DNA of 15,004 nucleotides from an uncultured Eubacteriales bacterium. Its GTDB lineage: Bacteria > Bacillota_A > Clostridia > Christensenellales > Aristaeellaceae. The DNA lies in NCBI GenBank assembly GCA_902775835.1, contig CACYNZ010000045.1:1-15004 (forward strand), given 5' to 3'. Numbering within the stretch: the first letter of the stretch is position 1; each line of letters starts with the position of its first letter. Shown here one piece after another: positions 1 to 7,295 of the stretch. The notes below the pieces were generated by a model. The model had not been told where the DNA came from. It ran no database searches and saw only the letters and a program-made list of their open reading frames with translations. The position numbers were made by a program, and so were the translations under genes.

Positions 1-1599
1 ATCCGGCTTCTGGGAAGCGTCGGCATCCCGAACCCTGAAGTGCGCTATGGACAGTATCCCCACGAGTTTTCCGGCGGCATGCGCCAGCGCGCCGTGATAG
101 CCATTGCCGTGGCCTGCAAGCCGCAGATCCTGATCTGCGACGAGCCCACGACCGCTCTGGACGTAACCATCCAGGCCCAGATTCTTGAACTGATCAAGAA
201 GCTGCAGCATGAGAACCACATGACCATCATCTACATCACCCACGATCTGGGCGTGGTGGCCAATGTGGCAGACCGTGTGGCCGTTATGTATGCGGGCCAG
301 ATCATTGAGACCGGCCTTGCCAACGAAATCTTCTTTGACCCGCATCATCCCTATACCTGGGCACTGCTGAGCGCACTGCCGCAGCTGGGCGTCAAGGGCG
401 AAAAGCTGCCCGCGATTGACGGTACGCCTCCGAACCTGTTCAATACCATTGTGGGTGACTCCTTTGCCCCCAGAAACCGTCATGCCCTGAACATCGATTT
501 CCTGGAAGAGCCGCCCATGTATGACGTGAGCACAACCCACCAGGCAAAGACCTGGCTGATGGACCCCCGTGCTCCCGCCATTCCCCAGCCGGATGCCATC
601 CAGAAGCTGAAGGACCCGAACTTCGGAAAGCCTTCGGATGTCAAGCTGTATCATCCGCACCTGGACCCCAACCGCGAGCCGCTCATTGAGGTCAAGAACC
701 TCCAGGTCGCCTTCGGAAGCGGACGCAAGAAGTTCGTGGCGGTGGATGACGTCAATTTCACCATCTACAAAGGCGAGACTTTCTCCCTGGTGGGCGAGAG
801 CGGATCGGGCAAGACGACCATCGGACGCGCCATCGTGCGCATCAATCCCACCACCCAGGGCGAAATCTACTACAAGGGCAAAAAAATCAGCGGCAAGATT
901 TCCAAGCAGGAAGACCTTGAAGTCATCCGTGGCTGCCAGATGATTTTCCAGGACCCGATGGCCTCCCTGAACGAACGCGCGAAGGTCGACTACATCGTGT
1001 CCGAGGGCATCATCAACCATCACATGTACAAGGACAACGCGGACCGTGAGGAGAAGGTGCAGAAGGCACTGGAGGAAGTGGGCCTCCTGCCTGAGTTCTC
1101 CAGCCGCTTCCCGCATGAATTCTCCGGCGGCCAGAGACAGAGAATCGGCATTGCGCGCGCTCTGATCATGCAGCCTGATTTCATTGTGGCAGACGAACCC
1201 ATCAGCGCACTGGACGTTTCCATCCGTGCCCAGGTTCTGAACCTGCTCAATGAACTGAAGAAGGAGCGCGGACTGACCTATCTCTTCATCGCCCACGACC
1301 TGAGCGTGGTACGGTTCATTTCCGACCGTATTGCCGTCATTTACAAGGGCCACATTGTGGAGATTGCGGAAAGCGAAGAGCTTTTCCGGCATCCGCTGCA
1401 TCCGTATACAAAAGCCCTGCTGTCGGCTGTGCCGAACCCGAACCCCTACATCGAGCGGAACAAGAAGCTGCATATCTACGATCCGTCCTGCCACGATTAC
1501 AGCGTGGACAAGCCGGACTGGTGTGAGATTCTGACAGACCACTTTGTGTACGGAAACGCAAGGGAGATCGACGGCTACAGGAAGGAACTGGGCCAGTAA
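1..1599 (+). CDS. Oligopeptide/dipeptide ABC importer, fused double ATPase (DppD-DppF type), 5' end missing
   Basis: The reading frame is open from base 1, so the start and the first Walker A lie upstream; GTG at 40 is an internal valine. The first ATPase keeps its signature SGGMRQR (from 70), Walker B with DEPTTALD (about 145-170) and the switch His (241), followed by an oligo_HPY tail ([13 protein letters not shown]). A linker of roughly 60 residues leads to a second complete ATPase: Walker A GESGSGKT (793-816), Q-loop QDPMASLNE, signature SGGQRQR (from 1123), Walker B ADEP (Asp at 1192), switch His (1294) and a second oligo_HPY tail. Both domains look catalytically intact. The family energises uptake of peptides or related solutes through DppB/DppC-type permeases, presumably encoded upstream. 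DppD and DppF are normally separate; a fused form is also known in YejF and GsiA. The Cys-rich GCxFxxRC tail usual in DppD is replaced by GDSFAPRN after the first domain. Substrate cannot be told. Confidence 0.95.
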   Translation: MRLLGSVGIPNPEVRYGQYPHEFSGGMRQRAVIAIAVACKPQILICDEPTTALDVTIQAQILELIKKLQHENHMTIIYITHDLGVVANVADRVAVMYAGQIIETGLANEIFFDPHHPYTWALLSALPQLGVKGEKLPAIDGTPPNLFNTIVGDSFAPRNRHALNIDFLEEPPMYDVSTTHQAKTWLMDPRAPAIPQPDAIQKLKDPNFGKPSDVKLYHPHLDPNREPLIEVKNLQVAFGSGRKKFVAVDDVNFTIYKGETFSLVGESGSGKTTIGRAIVRINPTTQGEIYYKGKKISGKISKQEDLEVIRGCQMIFQDPMASLNERAKVDYIVSEGIINHHMYKDNADREEKVQKALEEVGLLPEFSSRFPHEFSGGQRQRIGIARALIMQPDFIVADEPISALDVSIRAQVLNLLNELKKERGLTYLFIAHDLSVVRFISDRIAVIYKGHIVEIAESEELFRHPLHPYTKALLSAVPNPNPYIERNKKLHIYDPSCHDYSVDKPDWCEILTDHFVYGNAREIDGYRKELGQ

Positions 1600-1620
1600 C
1601 CTTATATCTGCAGTTACCGT

Positions 1621-1671
1621 CCGGGAAGGAACGGCGTTTTGGGGAAGAGGCGCCGCTCTTTCCCGGATTTT
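1621..1671 (+). terminator. Probable rho-independent terminator after the fused ABC ATPase
   Basis: CCGGGAA (1621-1627) can pair with TTCCCGG (1660-1666), extended by G1629-C1658 and a G-T pair. CGGCG (1632-1636) can pair with CGCCG (1651-1655) above a small internal loop. ATTTT follows directly. The T-run is short and an alternative smaller hairpin at 1642-1664 exists, so efficiency is uncertain. Position 22 nt after the stop codon supports the call. Confidence 0.5.
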
Positions 1672-1699
1672 CTGATGGCCTTTCCGGTCCGGCTGCGGG

Positions 1700-1727
1700 T
1701 TGTATCCGAGCGGATTCCAGGTATAAT
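1700..1727 (+). promoter_or_regulatory. Sigma-A-like promoter for the small membrane protein and DUF6273 genes
   Basis: A perfect TATAAT lies at 1722-1727, with a weak TTGTAT at 1700-1705 and a 16-bp spacer. Transcription would start near 1734, about 35 nt before the ATG at 1769. The -35 matches the consensus at only three of six bases, so the call rests mainly on the -10. Confidence 0.55.
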
Positions 1728-1768
1728 GCATATGCGCTGCCAGGCAATTGGCAGCAGGGGAGGCAGAC

Positions 1769-2182
1769 ATGATCAAACGGATCCGGGAAATATTCACGCG
1801 GGACATGATCCGTCCGCTGATTTACAAATCGTTCACCCGCTTTATTCTGATGCTGCTCGTAGTGCTCCTGTGGAATCATTTTCTTCAGCCGCTGACGCCG
1901 CATCTGACGCTGAGCACCGTGTTTCCCATTTCCGGTGTGGTGTTCCTTCTGTGCGCGTATCTGGTCTATCTGCGGATGGACGGACTGAGCATTCCGCGCA
2001 TGAAGCCGCTGAAAAAGCCGAAAAAGGACCCGTTCCGGGCCTACGGCGATATGGTGGACTATCTGGACACGCCGCCGGTGGAGTTTGATGATCTCACCCG
2101 GGATGAGCAGGATGTCTGCTCTCTTCTGGCCAATGCGGTCTGTGCGGTGCTGTTTTTCATCGTCTCCTGCCTGCCGCTGTGA
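1769..2182 (+). CDS. Small three-helix membrane protein of unknown function
   Basis: This 137-residue protein is not one I recognise. ATG 1769 is chosen because GGGGAGG (1757-1763) sits 5 nt upstream; an in-frame TTG at 1748 lacks a good site. Hydrophobic segments at about residues 22-40, 49-68 and 117-135 predict three transmembrane helices. Between helices 2 and 3 is a soluble stretch that begins very basic (KPLKKPKKD, about 79-87) and turns acidic (DYLDTPPVEFDDLTRDEQD, about 97-115). The basic flank after helix 2 suggests this loop is cytoplasmic. It has its own promoter and lies 43 nt upstream of the DUF6273 gene on the same strand, so the two are probably co-transcribed. No catalytic motif is visible; a membrane accessory or assembly role is only a guess. 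Confidence 0.8.
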   Translation: MIKRIREIFTRDMIRPLIYKSFTRFILMLLVVLLWNHFLQPLTPHLTLSTVFPISGVVFLLCAYLVYLRMDGLSIPRMKPLKKPKKDPFRAYGDMVDYLDTPPVEFDDLTRDEQDVCSLLANAVCAVLFFIVSCLPL

Positions 2183-2225
2183 GCGGGCGTGGAAAACGGA
2201 TCGAAAGGCGGAAAGGAAAGAGACT

Positions 2226-2870
2226 ATGACAAGAAAAGTGATCGCGCTTTTTCTCCTGGGAATCCTGTTATTGCAGGCACTGCCGGCGCTTGCCTATGAC
2301 AGCATTGGGTTCGGGCATTATGAGCAGGACGGGAATCCTGAGAACGGGCCGGAGGAAATCCGGTGGCTGGTGCTGGAAAAGCAGGACGGGAAAATGCTGC
2401 TCCTGTCCGAGAAGGCGCTGGACGCGGTGCAGTATCATGAGAAATGGCGGGAAGTGACCTGGGAAAACTGCACGGTGAGAACCTGGCTGCAGGAATCCTT
2501 TGTGGATATTGCCTTTTCCGATGAGGAGAAGGAAAGACTGCTCACGGTGACCAATGTGAATCCGCCGAAAAAGAACTATAAGACCCGGGGCGGAAATGAC
2601 ACGGAGGATACCGTGTTTCTTCTGAGCTATGAGGAAGTGTCCCGGTACTTTCCGGAGCAGGAAGCGCGCAGGGCGGAGTGCACGGAATACGGCCGCGCGC
2701 AGGGCATCCGCGCCAAAAAGACCGGGCTGTGCGCCTGGTGGCTGCGCACGCCCGGGCAGAGGCAGTATCATGCGTGTACCGTGACAACGGCGGGCAATGG
2801 GTATGACACGTTTGATGTGACCTGCAAGACCAACGGGATCCGTCCCGCAGTCTGGATTGCAGACAAATAA
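2226..2870 (+). CDS. Secreted DUF6273-domain protein
   Basis: This is a 214-residue product. ATG 2226 follows a purine-rich GGAAAGGAAAGAG and begins a clear signal peptide: basic MTRK, a leucine-rich core, then ALPALA with likely cleavage after residue 23. The open frame extends further upstream, but that extension runs through the previous gene and would bury the signal peptide. The mature protein matches the DUF6273 pattern I know from Clostridia: GHYEQDG (30-36), IRWLVLE (45-51), a TWENCTVRTWL block (78-88), WWLRTPG (171-177) and the closing GIRPAVWI (204-211). The domain fills the whole mature protein, so this is a stand-alone exported version. Its biochemical function is not established. 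No anchor or sorting motif is seen, so it is either released or held by another protein. It follows the small membrane protein gene and ends at a strong terminator. Confidence 0.88.
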   Translation: MTRKVIALFLLGILLLQALPALAYDSIGFGHYEQDGNPENGPEEIRWLVLEKQDGKMLLLSEKALDAVQYHEKWREVTWENCTVRTWLQESFVDIAFSDEEKERLLTVTNVNPPKKNYKTRGGNDTEDTVFLLSYEEVSRYFPEQEARRAECTEYGRAQGIRAKKTGLCAWWLRTPGQRQYHACTVTTAGNGYDTFDVTCKTNGIRPAVWIADK

Positions 2871-2883
2871 TGGAATGAACTGG

Positions 2884-2910
2884 AAAAGGTCCGGCAGTGC
2901 CGGACCTTTT
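2884..2910. terminator. Bidirectional rho-independent terminator between convergent genes
   Basis: A 12-bp perfect stem (2884-2895 with 2899-2910) closes on the three-base loop AGT. Its arms begin AAAA and end TTTT, so transcripts of either strand read stem then T-run. It lies 13 nt after the DUF6273 stop and 22 nt beyond the stop of the minus-strand ABC exporter, so it can end both. Confidence 0.9.
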
Positions 2911-2932
2911 GCTGATTCTGGAAATATGTGCG

Positions 2933-4678
2933 TCATGCGATGCCCTGGGTGTAGGAGCTCTGGATGCGGTTCATGCGGGCATAGCTGCCGCCGGCCTCCA
3001 CGAGTTCAGCGTGGGTGCCGCTTTCCGTGATGCGTCCGTTCTCGATCACCAGGATCTGATCCGCATTGCGGATGGTGGACAGCCGGTGGGCAATGGCAAT
3101 GATGGTGCGGGAGCCTGCGATGCCGGCAATGGCTTTCTGGATCTGCTGCTCTGTCTCCACGTCCACGGACGCGGTGGCCTCGTCCAGAATAATGATGGGG
3201 GAGTGCCTCAGAATGGCCCGGGCAATGGCCACGCGCTGCTTCTGTCCGCCGGACAGCCTCAGCCCGCGCTCGCCCACCCGCGTATCATAGCCGTCGGGCA
3301 TGGCGAGAATATCGTCATGGATATTGGCGGCCTTTGCGGCCTCCTGGATCTCTTCCATGGACGCGCGGGGAACGGCGTAGCCGATGTTTTCCGCAATGGT
3401 GCCGTTGAACAGGAAGGTGTCCTGCAGCACGGGCGAGATGTTTTTCCGCAGGCTCTCGATGGTTACATCGCTGAGGTCCTTTCCGTCAATGAGGATCCGG
3501 CCCGAATCCGGTTCATAGAACCGGGAGATGAGCTGGGTCAGCGTGGTTTTGCCTACGCCTGTGGGGCCTACAAGCGCCAGCATTTTTCCCGGGGCGCAGT
3601 GGAAGGAGACGTCCCGGAGTACCGGGCTCTCGGCCGAGTAGGAAAAGCTTACATGATCGAATACGATATCGCCTTTCACGCGTTCCAGGCTTTCCGCTCC
3701 GGGCCTGTCCTGGATTTCCAGCGGCGCGTCCAGGATATCCATGACGCGCTCCGCTCCGGCCAGGGACTGCTGCATGCTTTCCACCAGATTGGCAAGCCCG
3801 GTGACCGGGCCGTAGAAGAGGCTGAGATACAGAAGGAAAGCCACAATGTCCGCCACATGCAGACTTTCGCGGTAGGCCAGGTATCCGCCGAAGCCCACCA
3901 CAAGAATGGTGCCCAGGGAGGAAATGAACTCCACGGAAGGATGGAACACGGCACTGATCTTCAGGGCCTTGAGCATGGCGTGGATATGGTCGAAATTTTT
4001 CCCGTTGACCTGCTCGGTCTCATAGTCTTCCCGGCCGAAGGACTGGATCTCGTGGATGCCGGAAAGATTGTCCTGAAGCTTGCCGTTGAGCTCGCCCATC
4101 TTTTTCTGGGAGATGCGGAAATAGGGCCGCACCTTCCGGGCAAAGATCACGCCGGAGACGAGGATCAGGGGAATCGGCGCGCAGGTGATGAGGGCCAGCT
4201 TCGCGTTGATGGTCAGAAGCACGATGAGCACGCCGAGAAATGTGACAATATTGGAAATGGTCTCCGGGATCATATGCGCGTAGAGCAGTTCGAAATCCCG
4301 GGTATCATTGACCACCCGGCTCATGAGATCGCCGGTCTGCTTGTCATGGAAAAAGCCCAGATGCATGCGTTCCAGCTTGTCATAGGTGCGCGTGCGCAGG
4401 TCTCCGACCAGGTACCAGGCGGCCTTGTGGGCCAGATAGTTGCTCAGATAGCGGAAGAGAATGCGGCTCAGATAGAGCAGGACAAGGAGCAGGGTCAGGG
4501 TGCGTATACGGCTCAGGCCGCTTTCGTCCACGCCCTGTTCCACAATGCCGGTCATGGCGGAGAGAAGCTTGGGTGCGGCCAGATTCACCGCGGTCAGGGC
4601 CAGGGTGGACAGGATGGCGATCAGGTACAGAAATCTGTATCGGATGGCTTCGCGGCTCAGCCGCAGCAAAAGCTTCAT
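2933..4678 (-). CDS. ABC exporter half-transporter (fused membrane domain and ATPase, MsbA/MdlB type)
   Basis: The 581-residue protein has the usual length for a half-transporter. The ATG (complement of 4676-4678) has GGAGGG (4686-4691) 7 nt upstream. Residues 1 to about 320 are hydrophobic and fit a six-helix type I exporter domain, with the expected exporter coupling-loop region (DLMSRVVNDTRDFE). The ATPase follows: Walker A GPTGVGKT (371-378), Q-loop PVLQDTFLF, signature LSGGQ (475-479), Walker B ILDEATASVD (Asp499, Glu500) and switch His531. All key residues are present, so an active ATPase is expected. It would act as a homodimer or with a half-transporter encoded elsewhere, since no partner gene is adjacent. 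The LRR gene upstream on the same strand is 91 nt away and no convincing promoter is visible in the gap, so read-through from it is plausible. Substrate is unknown; lipids, drugs or peptides are all possible for this family. Confidence 0.95.
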   Translation of the reverse strand: MKLLLRLSREAIRYRFLYLIAILSTLALTAVNLAAPKLLSAMTGIVEQGVDESGLSRIRTLTLLLVLLYLSRILFRYLSNYLAHKAAWYLVGDLRTRTYDKLERMHLGFFHDKQTGDLMSRVVNDTRDFELLYAHMIPETISNIVTFLGVLIVLLTINAKLALITCAPIPLILVSGVIFARKVRPYFRISQKKMGELNGKLQDNLSGIHEIQSFGREDYETEQVNGKNFDHIHAMLKALKISAVFHPSVEFISSLGTILVVGFGGYLAYRESLHVADIVAFLLYLSLFYGPVTGLANLVESMQQSLAGAERVMDILDAPLEIQDRPGAESLERVKGDIVFDHVSFSYSAESPVLRDVSFHCAPGKMLALVGPTGVGKTTLTQLISRFYEPDSGRILIDGKDLSDVTIESLRKNISPVLQDTFLFNGTIAENIGYAVPRASMEEIQEAAKAANIHDDILAMPDGYDTRVGERGLRLSGGQKQRVAIARAILRHSPIIILDEATASVDVETEQQIQKAIAGIAGSRTIIAIAHRLSTIRNADQILVIENGRITESGTHAELVEAGGSYARMNRIQSSYTQGIA

Positions 4679-4769
4679 GGGAAAACCCTCCAGTGCTTGA
4701 TGATATCGGGCGTGACAGGACTGCCAGCCCGGTATTCATATGACGGGACATGGACGGGCCGACAGGTAC

Positions 4770-6935
4770 TTACGGGACGGCCAGAATGTAGGTCATGGTG
4801 TTCAGGAAATTCATGGATACGGTGCCGTCCTCCAGGGGCGTGAGCCGCAGCTGGCCGGCACCGAAGTAGTCCACGACCGCCTCATTGCCATCCCAGGTCC
4901 AGGCGAGTCCGGCCACTTCATTGCCCAGCATGTTGAAGCCAAAAGAGCCGTCGCTGTGCAGGATGACGGAGAGCTCTCCGCCCAGAATGGAGGCGTCCAT
5001 TTCATAGCCGCCGGCCATATAACGGGTGCAGACCAGTTTGGTTTCCGTCGGGATGCTGCCTTCCGCGGATGCCTGAGGCGCGCCTTCGGCGGCGGGTACG
5101 GCGACAGGAGCAGGATCCGGCGCGGGTTCCGGCACGTTTTCCGCTCCGCCCATGGCGGCCTGCACCAGATCTTCATACATGGGCGTTTCCGGATCCCAGA
5201 CGGCGTCCGGATCCCGGCTGAAGATCATATATCCGCTGATGCGGTTGTTGGACTGCAGGTATCCGTCCGGAAGCAGCACAGTGATGACCGGGCCTACGAT
5301 GATGTACCCGGTGTCCGGATCCACACCCCAGGTGGACATATCACCGCCCAGATTCCCATCCACGGTACCGTCGGCGTTCAGGATCATGATGTCCTGCCAG
5401 TCAAAGGCAGAGCGCGGATCGCCCGTGAAGCCGCCGGTGCCGTAGTAAATGCTGTACCATGTGCCTATATAGTCCTGCGGATCCAGGCTGACCCCTTCGA
5501 TCTCCGGAATCCCGGAGGAAGCAGCAGGGGCGGGGGCTGGCGGTACCGGGGTATTTTCCGCAGGCACATCGGTGGGTGCCGGGGTTTCCGCAGGCACGTC
5601 GGTGGGAGCGGGGGAGGGCGCTTCGGTGACAGGCGGATGCGCATAAGGCGAATCCGGATAGAACCCGTTCGGCTCACTCAGACGCGAGACGGTAAAGTTG
5701 TCACCCAGCGTATCAAAGAAGGCCTGGGCTGCGGCTACTTCCGCCTCACCCGCGGCGGGCGGCAGGGTTACCTTGATAGCATGACTCTGCTTTTCAAAGG
5801 CGTTTTCCGCGATGGCAGGCAGTTCCAGGGTCTCCAGGTGTATCCGGGAAAGATAGTTTCCGCTGAACGCCTTCTCTCCGATTTCCTTCAGGCTCGGCGG
5901 CAGATTTACGGCATACAGGTTTGTCCCGCCGAAGGCTTCCTCGCCGATCTTTGTTACGCCGTCAGGAACGATCAGTTCCATGCTCAGACCGCTCTGATAA
6001 AAGGCGCGGCGGGAAATCTCCGTGACGCCGGCGGGAATGGTCAGCGCCAGGCCGCCGTATAAGTAGTAGGCTTCTTCTCCGATAACGCGAACAGTGGACG
6101 GAATCGGTGCCCACCACAGGCGGCTAAGCCCGTCAAAGGCCCTGTCCCCGATTTCCTCCAGACCTAGGGGCAGACGGATGGCGTAGCAGAAATCATTGTC
6201 ACTGAAAGCGCGTTCGCCGATGCGTCTGACCGGAATACCGTCAATTTCCGAGGGAATATCGATCCAGGTATCTTCGCTTGTGGCACGCAGGATGGTTCCT
6301 GTCTCCGGATCAAATTCGAACTCAGCATGCAGTTCGCTCTGGGGCAGGGCATTGCGGCCGCTGGGCTGGAACTGTTCTGGGCTGACATGATCGAATGCGG
6401 TCCGGTAGGCTTCCAGCTGGTCGTCCGGCACATAAATCACGAGGTCCCTGGGATTGGTGACCAGTGTGTTGGCGCTGTTCTGCAGAACAGGACACGGGCC
6501 TTCAAACGTCAGTGTCTTCAGACTGCTTAACCAGCAGAGCGCGCCGTCTCCGATCAGACGGACGGATGCGGGAATGGTGAGCTCTGTCAGCGATTCACAG
6601 TGGAAAAAACAGGACAGTCCGATAACCTGCAGCGTTTGCGGCAGGCGTACAGAAGTCAGGTTCTTTGCATTGCTCATGACGTGGCTGCCAAGGACAAGTG
6701 TCCCTTCCGGAACGGTAAAGGAGGTGATGTCGTCGCGGCGGGTCAGTCCTTTCTGCTGAATGACACGCACGGCGTGGCCGTCAATCTCGGATGGAACTAC
6801 GACATCCCCGCCGGATCCGGAGTATCCGTTCACGTAACCCCAGCTTGTGTCGTAATACCATTCCGATTCCTCGGCCAGTGAAAAACCTCCGAGGCAGAGC
6901 GCTGCACAGAGCAGGCAGACCAGGATTTTCTTCAT
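4770..6935 (-). CDS. Secreted BspA-like leucine-rich-repeat (LRR_5) protein with C-terminal beta domains
   Basis: The product has 721 residues from the ATG at 6935; an earlier in-frame ATG at 6950 is rejected because the ribosome site GGAGGAGA overlaps it. Signal peptide: MKK, a hydrophobic core, and probable cleavage after Ala21 (FSLA). Residues about 44-390 carry LRR_5/BspA-type repeats, recognisable by recurring VPSEIDGxxVxxIGExAF and IPxxVxxIGxxAF patterns, with a break around 165-215. A Pro/Thr/Ala-rich linker (about 431-474) holds a tandem ten-residue repeat. The tail holds two beta-rich segments: one opening DYIGTWYSIYYG (488 onward), lipocalin-like in flavour, and another of about 90 residues ending the protein. 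BspA-like proteins are surface or secreted adhesion and recognition proteins. No LPXTG, SLH, choline-binding or C-terminal membrane segment is seen, so retention at the surface is unexplained. It is driven by the promoter at 7071-7099 and may be under cre control. Confidence 0.9.
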   Translation of the reverse strand: MKKILVCLLCAALCLGGFSLAEESEWYYDTSWGYVNGYSGSGGDVVVPSEIDGHAVRVIQQKGLTRRDDITSFTVPEGTLVLGSHVMSNAKNLTSVRLPQTLQVIGLSCFFHCESLTELTIPASVRLIGDGALCWLSSLKTLTFEGPCPVLQNSANTLVTNPRDLVIYVPDDQLEAYRTAFDHVSPEQFQPSGRNALPQSELHAEFEFDPETGTILRATSEDTWIDIPSEIDGIPVRRIGERAFSDNDFCYAIRLPLGLEEIGDRAFDGLSRLWWAPIPSTVRVIGEEAYYLYGGLALTIPAGVTEISRRAFYQSGLSMELIVPDGVTKIGEEAFGGTNLYAVNLPPSLKEIGEKAFSGNYLSRIHLETLELPAIAENAFEKQSHAIKVTLPPAAGEAEVAAAQAFFDTLGDNFTVSRLSEPNGFYPDSPYAHPPVTEAPSPAPTDVPAETPAPTDVPAENTPVPPAPAPAASSGIPEIEGVSLDPQDYIGTWYSIYYGTGGFTGDPRSAFDWQDIMILNADGTVDGNLGGDMSTWGVDPDTGYIIVGPVITVLLPDGYLQSNNRISGYMIFSRDPDAVWDPETPMYEDLVQAAMGGAENVPEPAPDPAPVAVPAAEGAPQASAEGSIPTETKLVCTRYMAGGYEMDASILGGELSVILHSDGSFGFNMLGNEVAGLAWTWDGNEAVVDYFGAGQLRLTPLEDGTVSMNFLNTMTYILAVP
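5556..5615 (-). repeat. Tandem 30-bp repeat in the LRR gene encoding a PAPTDVPAE linker unit
   Basis: Two adjacent 30-bp units (5556-5585 and 5586-5615) agree at 26 of 30 bases. They encode two copies of a Pro/Ala/Thr decapeptide in the linker between the LRR region and the C-terminal domains. The in-frame unit suggests linker length can change by slippage or recombination without frameshift. Confidence 0.8.
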
Positions 6936-6940
6936 ATACG

Positions 6941-6948
6941 TCTCCTCC
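6941..6948 (-). promoter_or_regulatory. Ribosome binding site that fixes the LRR gene start at 6935
   Basis: On the minus strand this reads GGAGGAGA, ending 5 nt before the ATG at 6935. Because it overlaps the alternative ATG at 6950, only the downstream ATG can be served by it, and that start also opens the signal peptide directly with MKK. Confidence 0.8.
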
Positions 6949-7070
6949 ATTTCTTCAGGATCATGCGTGTGATGCAGTTTTCGGAATAACCATTTGTACT
7001 GTAGCGGGATGTGAGGTTCTGAATGACTCGTCCGGGTTCAGAGATAGATGAAAACGAATGATACAGTTTG

Positions 7071-7099
7071 ATTATGCGGGGAAGAGACGGATGTGTCAA
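7071..7099 (-). promoter_or_regulatory. Sigma-A promoter for the BspA-like LRR gene
   Basis: On the minus strand a perfect TTGACA (7099-7094) and CATAAT (7076-7071) are separated by exactly 17 bp. Transcription would start near 7064, giving a leader of about 130 nt before the ATG at 6935. It faces away from the gpx promoter. Confidence 0.8.
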
Positions 7100-7109
7100 C
7101 TGTCTTCGG

Positions 7110-7125
7110 ATGAAACCGGTTTCAG
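7110..7125. promoter_or_regulatory. Near-consensus cre (CcpA/LacI-family) operator
   Basis: Bases 7111-7124 form a perfect 14-bp palindrome, TGAAACC-GGTTTCA, with the central CpG typical of LacI-family operators. Against the Gram-positive cre consensus WTGNAANCGNWNNCAW the 16-mer at 7110-7125 fails only at its last base. The site starts 11 bp upstream of the -35 of the minus-strand LRR promoter and lies about 90 bp upstream of the gpx promoter. Upstream placement fits activation, or repression by looping, better than simple promoter block. Whether CcpA or another LacI-type protein binds is unknown. Confidence 0.6.
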
Positions 7126-7178
7126 GAAAAACCTTGCAGTTCGGGGACTTTGTCTGATGCGGACCGGAAAAAGAATGC

Positions 7179-7195
7179 TTGTTTTGTAAACAAAA
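7179..7195. promoter_or_regulatory. AT-rich palindrome upstream of the gpx promoter
   Basis: The stretch can be read as TTTTGT-AA-ACAAAA (7182-7195) or TTGTTT-TGT-AAACAA (7179-7193), both perfect. It lies about 17 bp upstream of the gpx -35, roughly 40 bp centre to centre from the palindrome at 7220-7236. It may be a second regulator site or simply AT-rich upstream DNA. Confidence 0.35.
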
Positions 7196-7212
7196 AAATA
7201 TTTCGCAGGTTA

Positions 7213-7241
7213 TTGACGGATCAAATTATATTTGATACAAT
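7213..7241 (+). promoter_or_regulatory. Extended -10 promoter of the gpx-ohrR-trxA operon
   Basis: TTGACG (7213-7218), a 17-bp spacer and TACAAT (7236-7241) preceded by TGA (extended -10 TG at 7233-7234). Transcription would start near 7248, giving a leader of about 48 nt. The 11 bases TTTGATACAAT at 7231-7241 recur exactly in the CotH promoter. Confidence 0.85.
7220..7236. promoter_or_regulatory. Candidate OhrR operator: 17-bp palindrome inside the gpx promoter
   Basis: ATCAAAT (7220-7226) and ATTTGAT (7230-7236) are perfect inverted repeats around TAT. The palindrome fills the spacer between -35 and -10 and touches the first base of the -10, so a bound dimer would block RNA polymerase. Size and AT-richness fit MarR-family operators, and the operon encodes an OhrR-type regulator. 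The sequence is not identical to the Bacillus OhrR box, so the pairing is inference. Confidence 0.6.
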
Positions 7242-7263
7242 ACAACCGTGCCAGACAAAAACA

Positions 7264-7280
7264 CCGGACAGAAGGTCCGG
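7264..7280 (+). promoter_or_regulatory. Leader hairpin just upstream of the gpx ribosome site
   Basis: CCGGAC (7264-7269) and GTCCGG (7275-7280) form a perfect 6-bp stem with loop AGAAG, immediately before the purine-rich ribosome site AGAAGGAAG (7281-7289). No T-run follows, so it is not a terminator. It could stabilise the mRNA or affect initiation. Confidence 0.4.
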
Positions 7281-7295
7281 AGAAGGAAGTGCAGC

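Larger units (their letters stand above)
6936..7295. other. 360-bp divergent regulatory region without genes
   Basis: No coding sequence is supported here; an in-frame GTG at 7248 lies about at the predicted transcription start and has no ribosome site. From left to right the region holds the minus-strand ribosome site, a leader of about 130 nt, the minus-strand promoter, a cre-like palindrome, an AT-rich palindrome, the plus-strand promoter with an embedded palindrome, and a leader hairpin. It becomes clearly AT-rich at about 7170-7250. I see no riboswitch-like fold in the long minus-strand leader. Confidence 0.8.

Noticed and set aside
2897..4843. A 648-codon plus-strand open frame
   Set aside because: It lies antisense to the ABC exporter, whose Walker and signature motifs are unmistakable. 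The plus-strand product is rich in His, Gly and Gln with no domain pattern, as expected of a GC-driven shadow frame, and it also runs through the terminator.
4740..6062. A 440-codon plus-strand open frame
   Set aside because: It is antisense to the C-terminal half of the LRR gene and has Gly/Arg-rich composition typical of shadows; no ribosome site.
7248..7295. An in-frame GTG start at 7248 extending the peroxidase by 16 residues
   Set aside because: It would coincide with the predicted transcription start, has no ribosome site, and adds a Lys/Arg-rich stretch that is not part of the GPx fold. ATG 7296 has a proper site.
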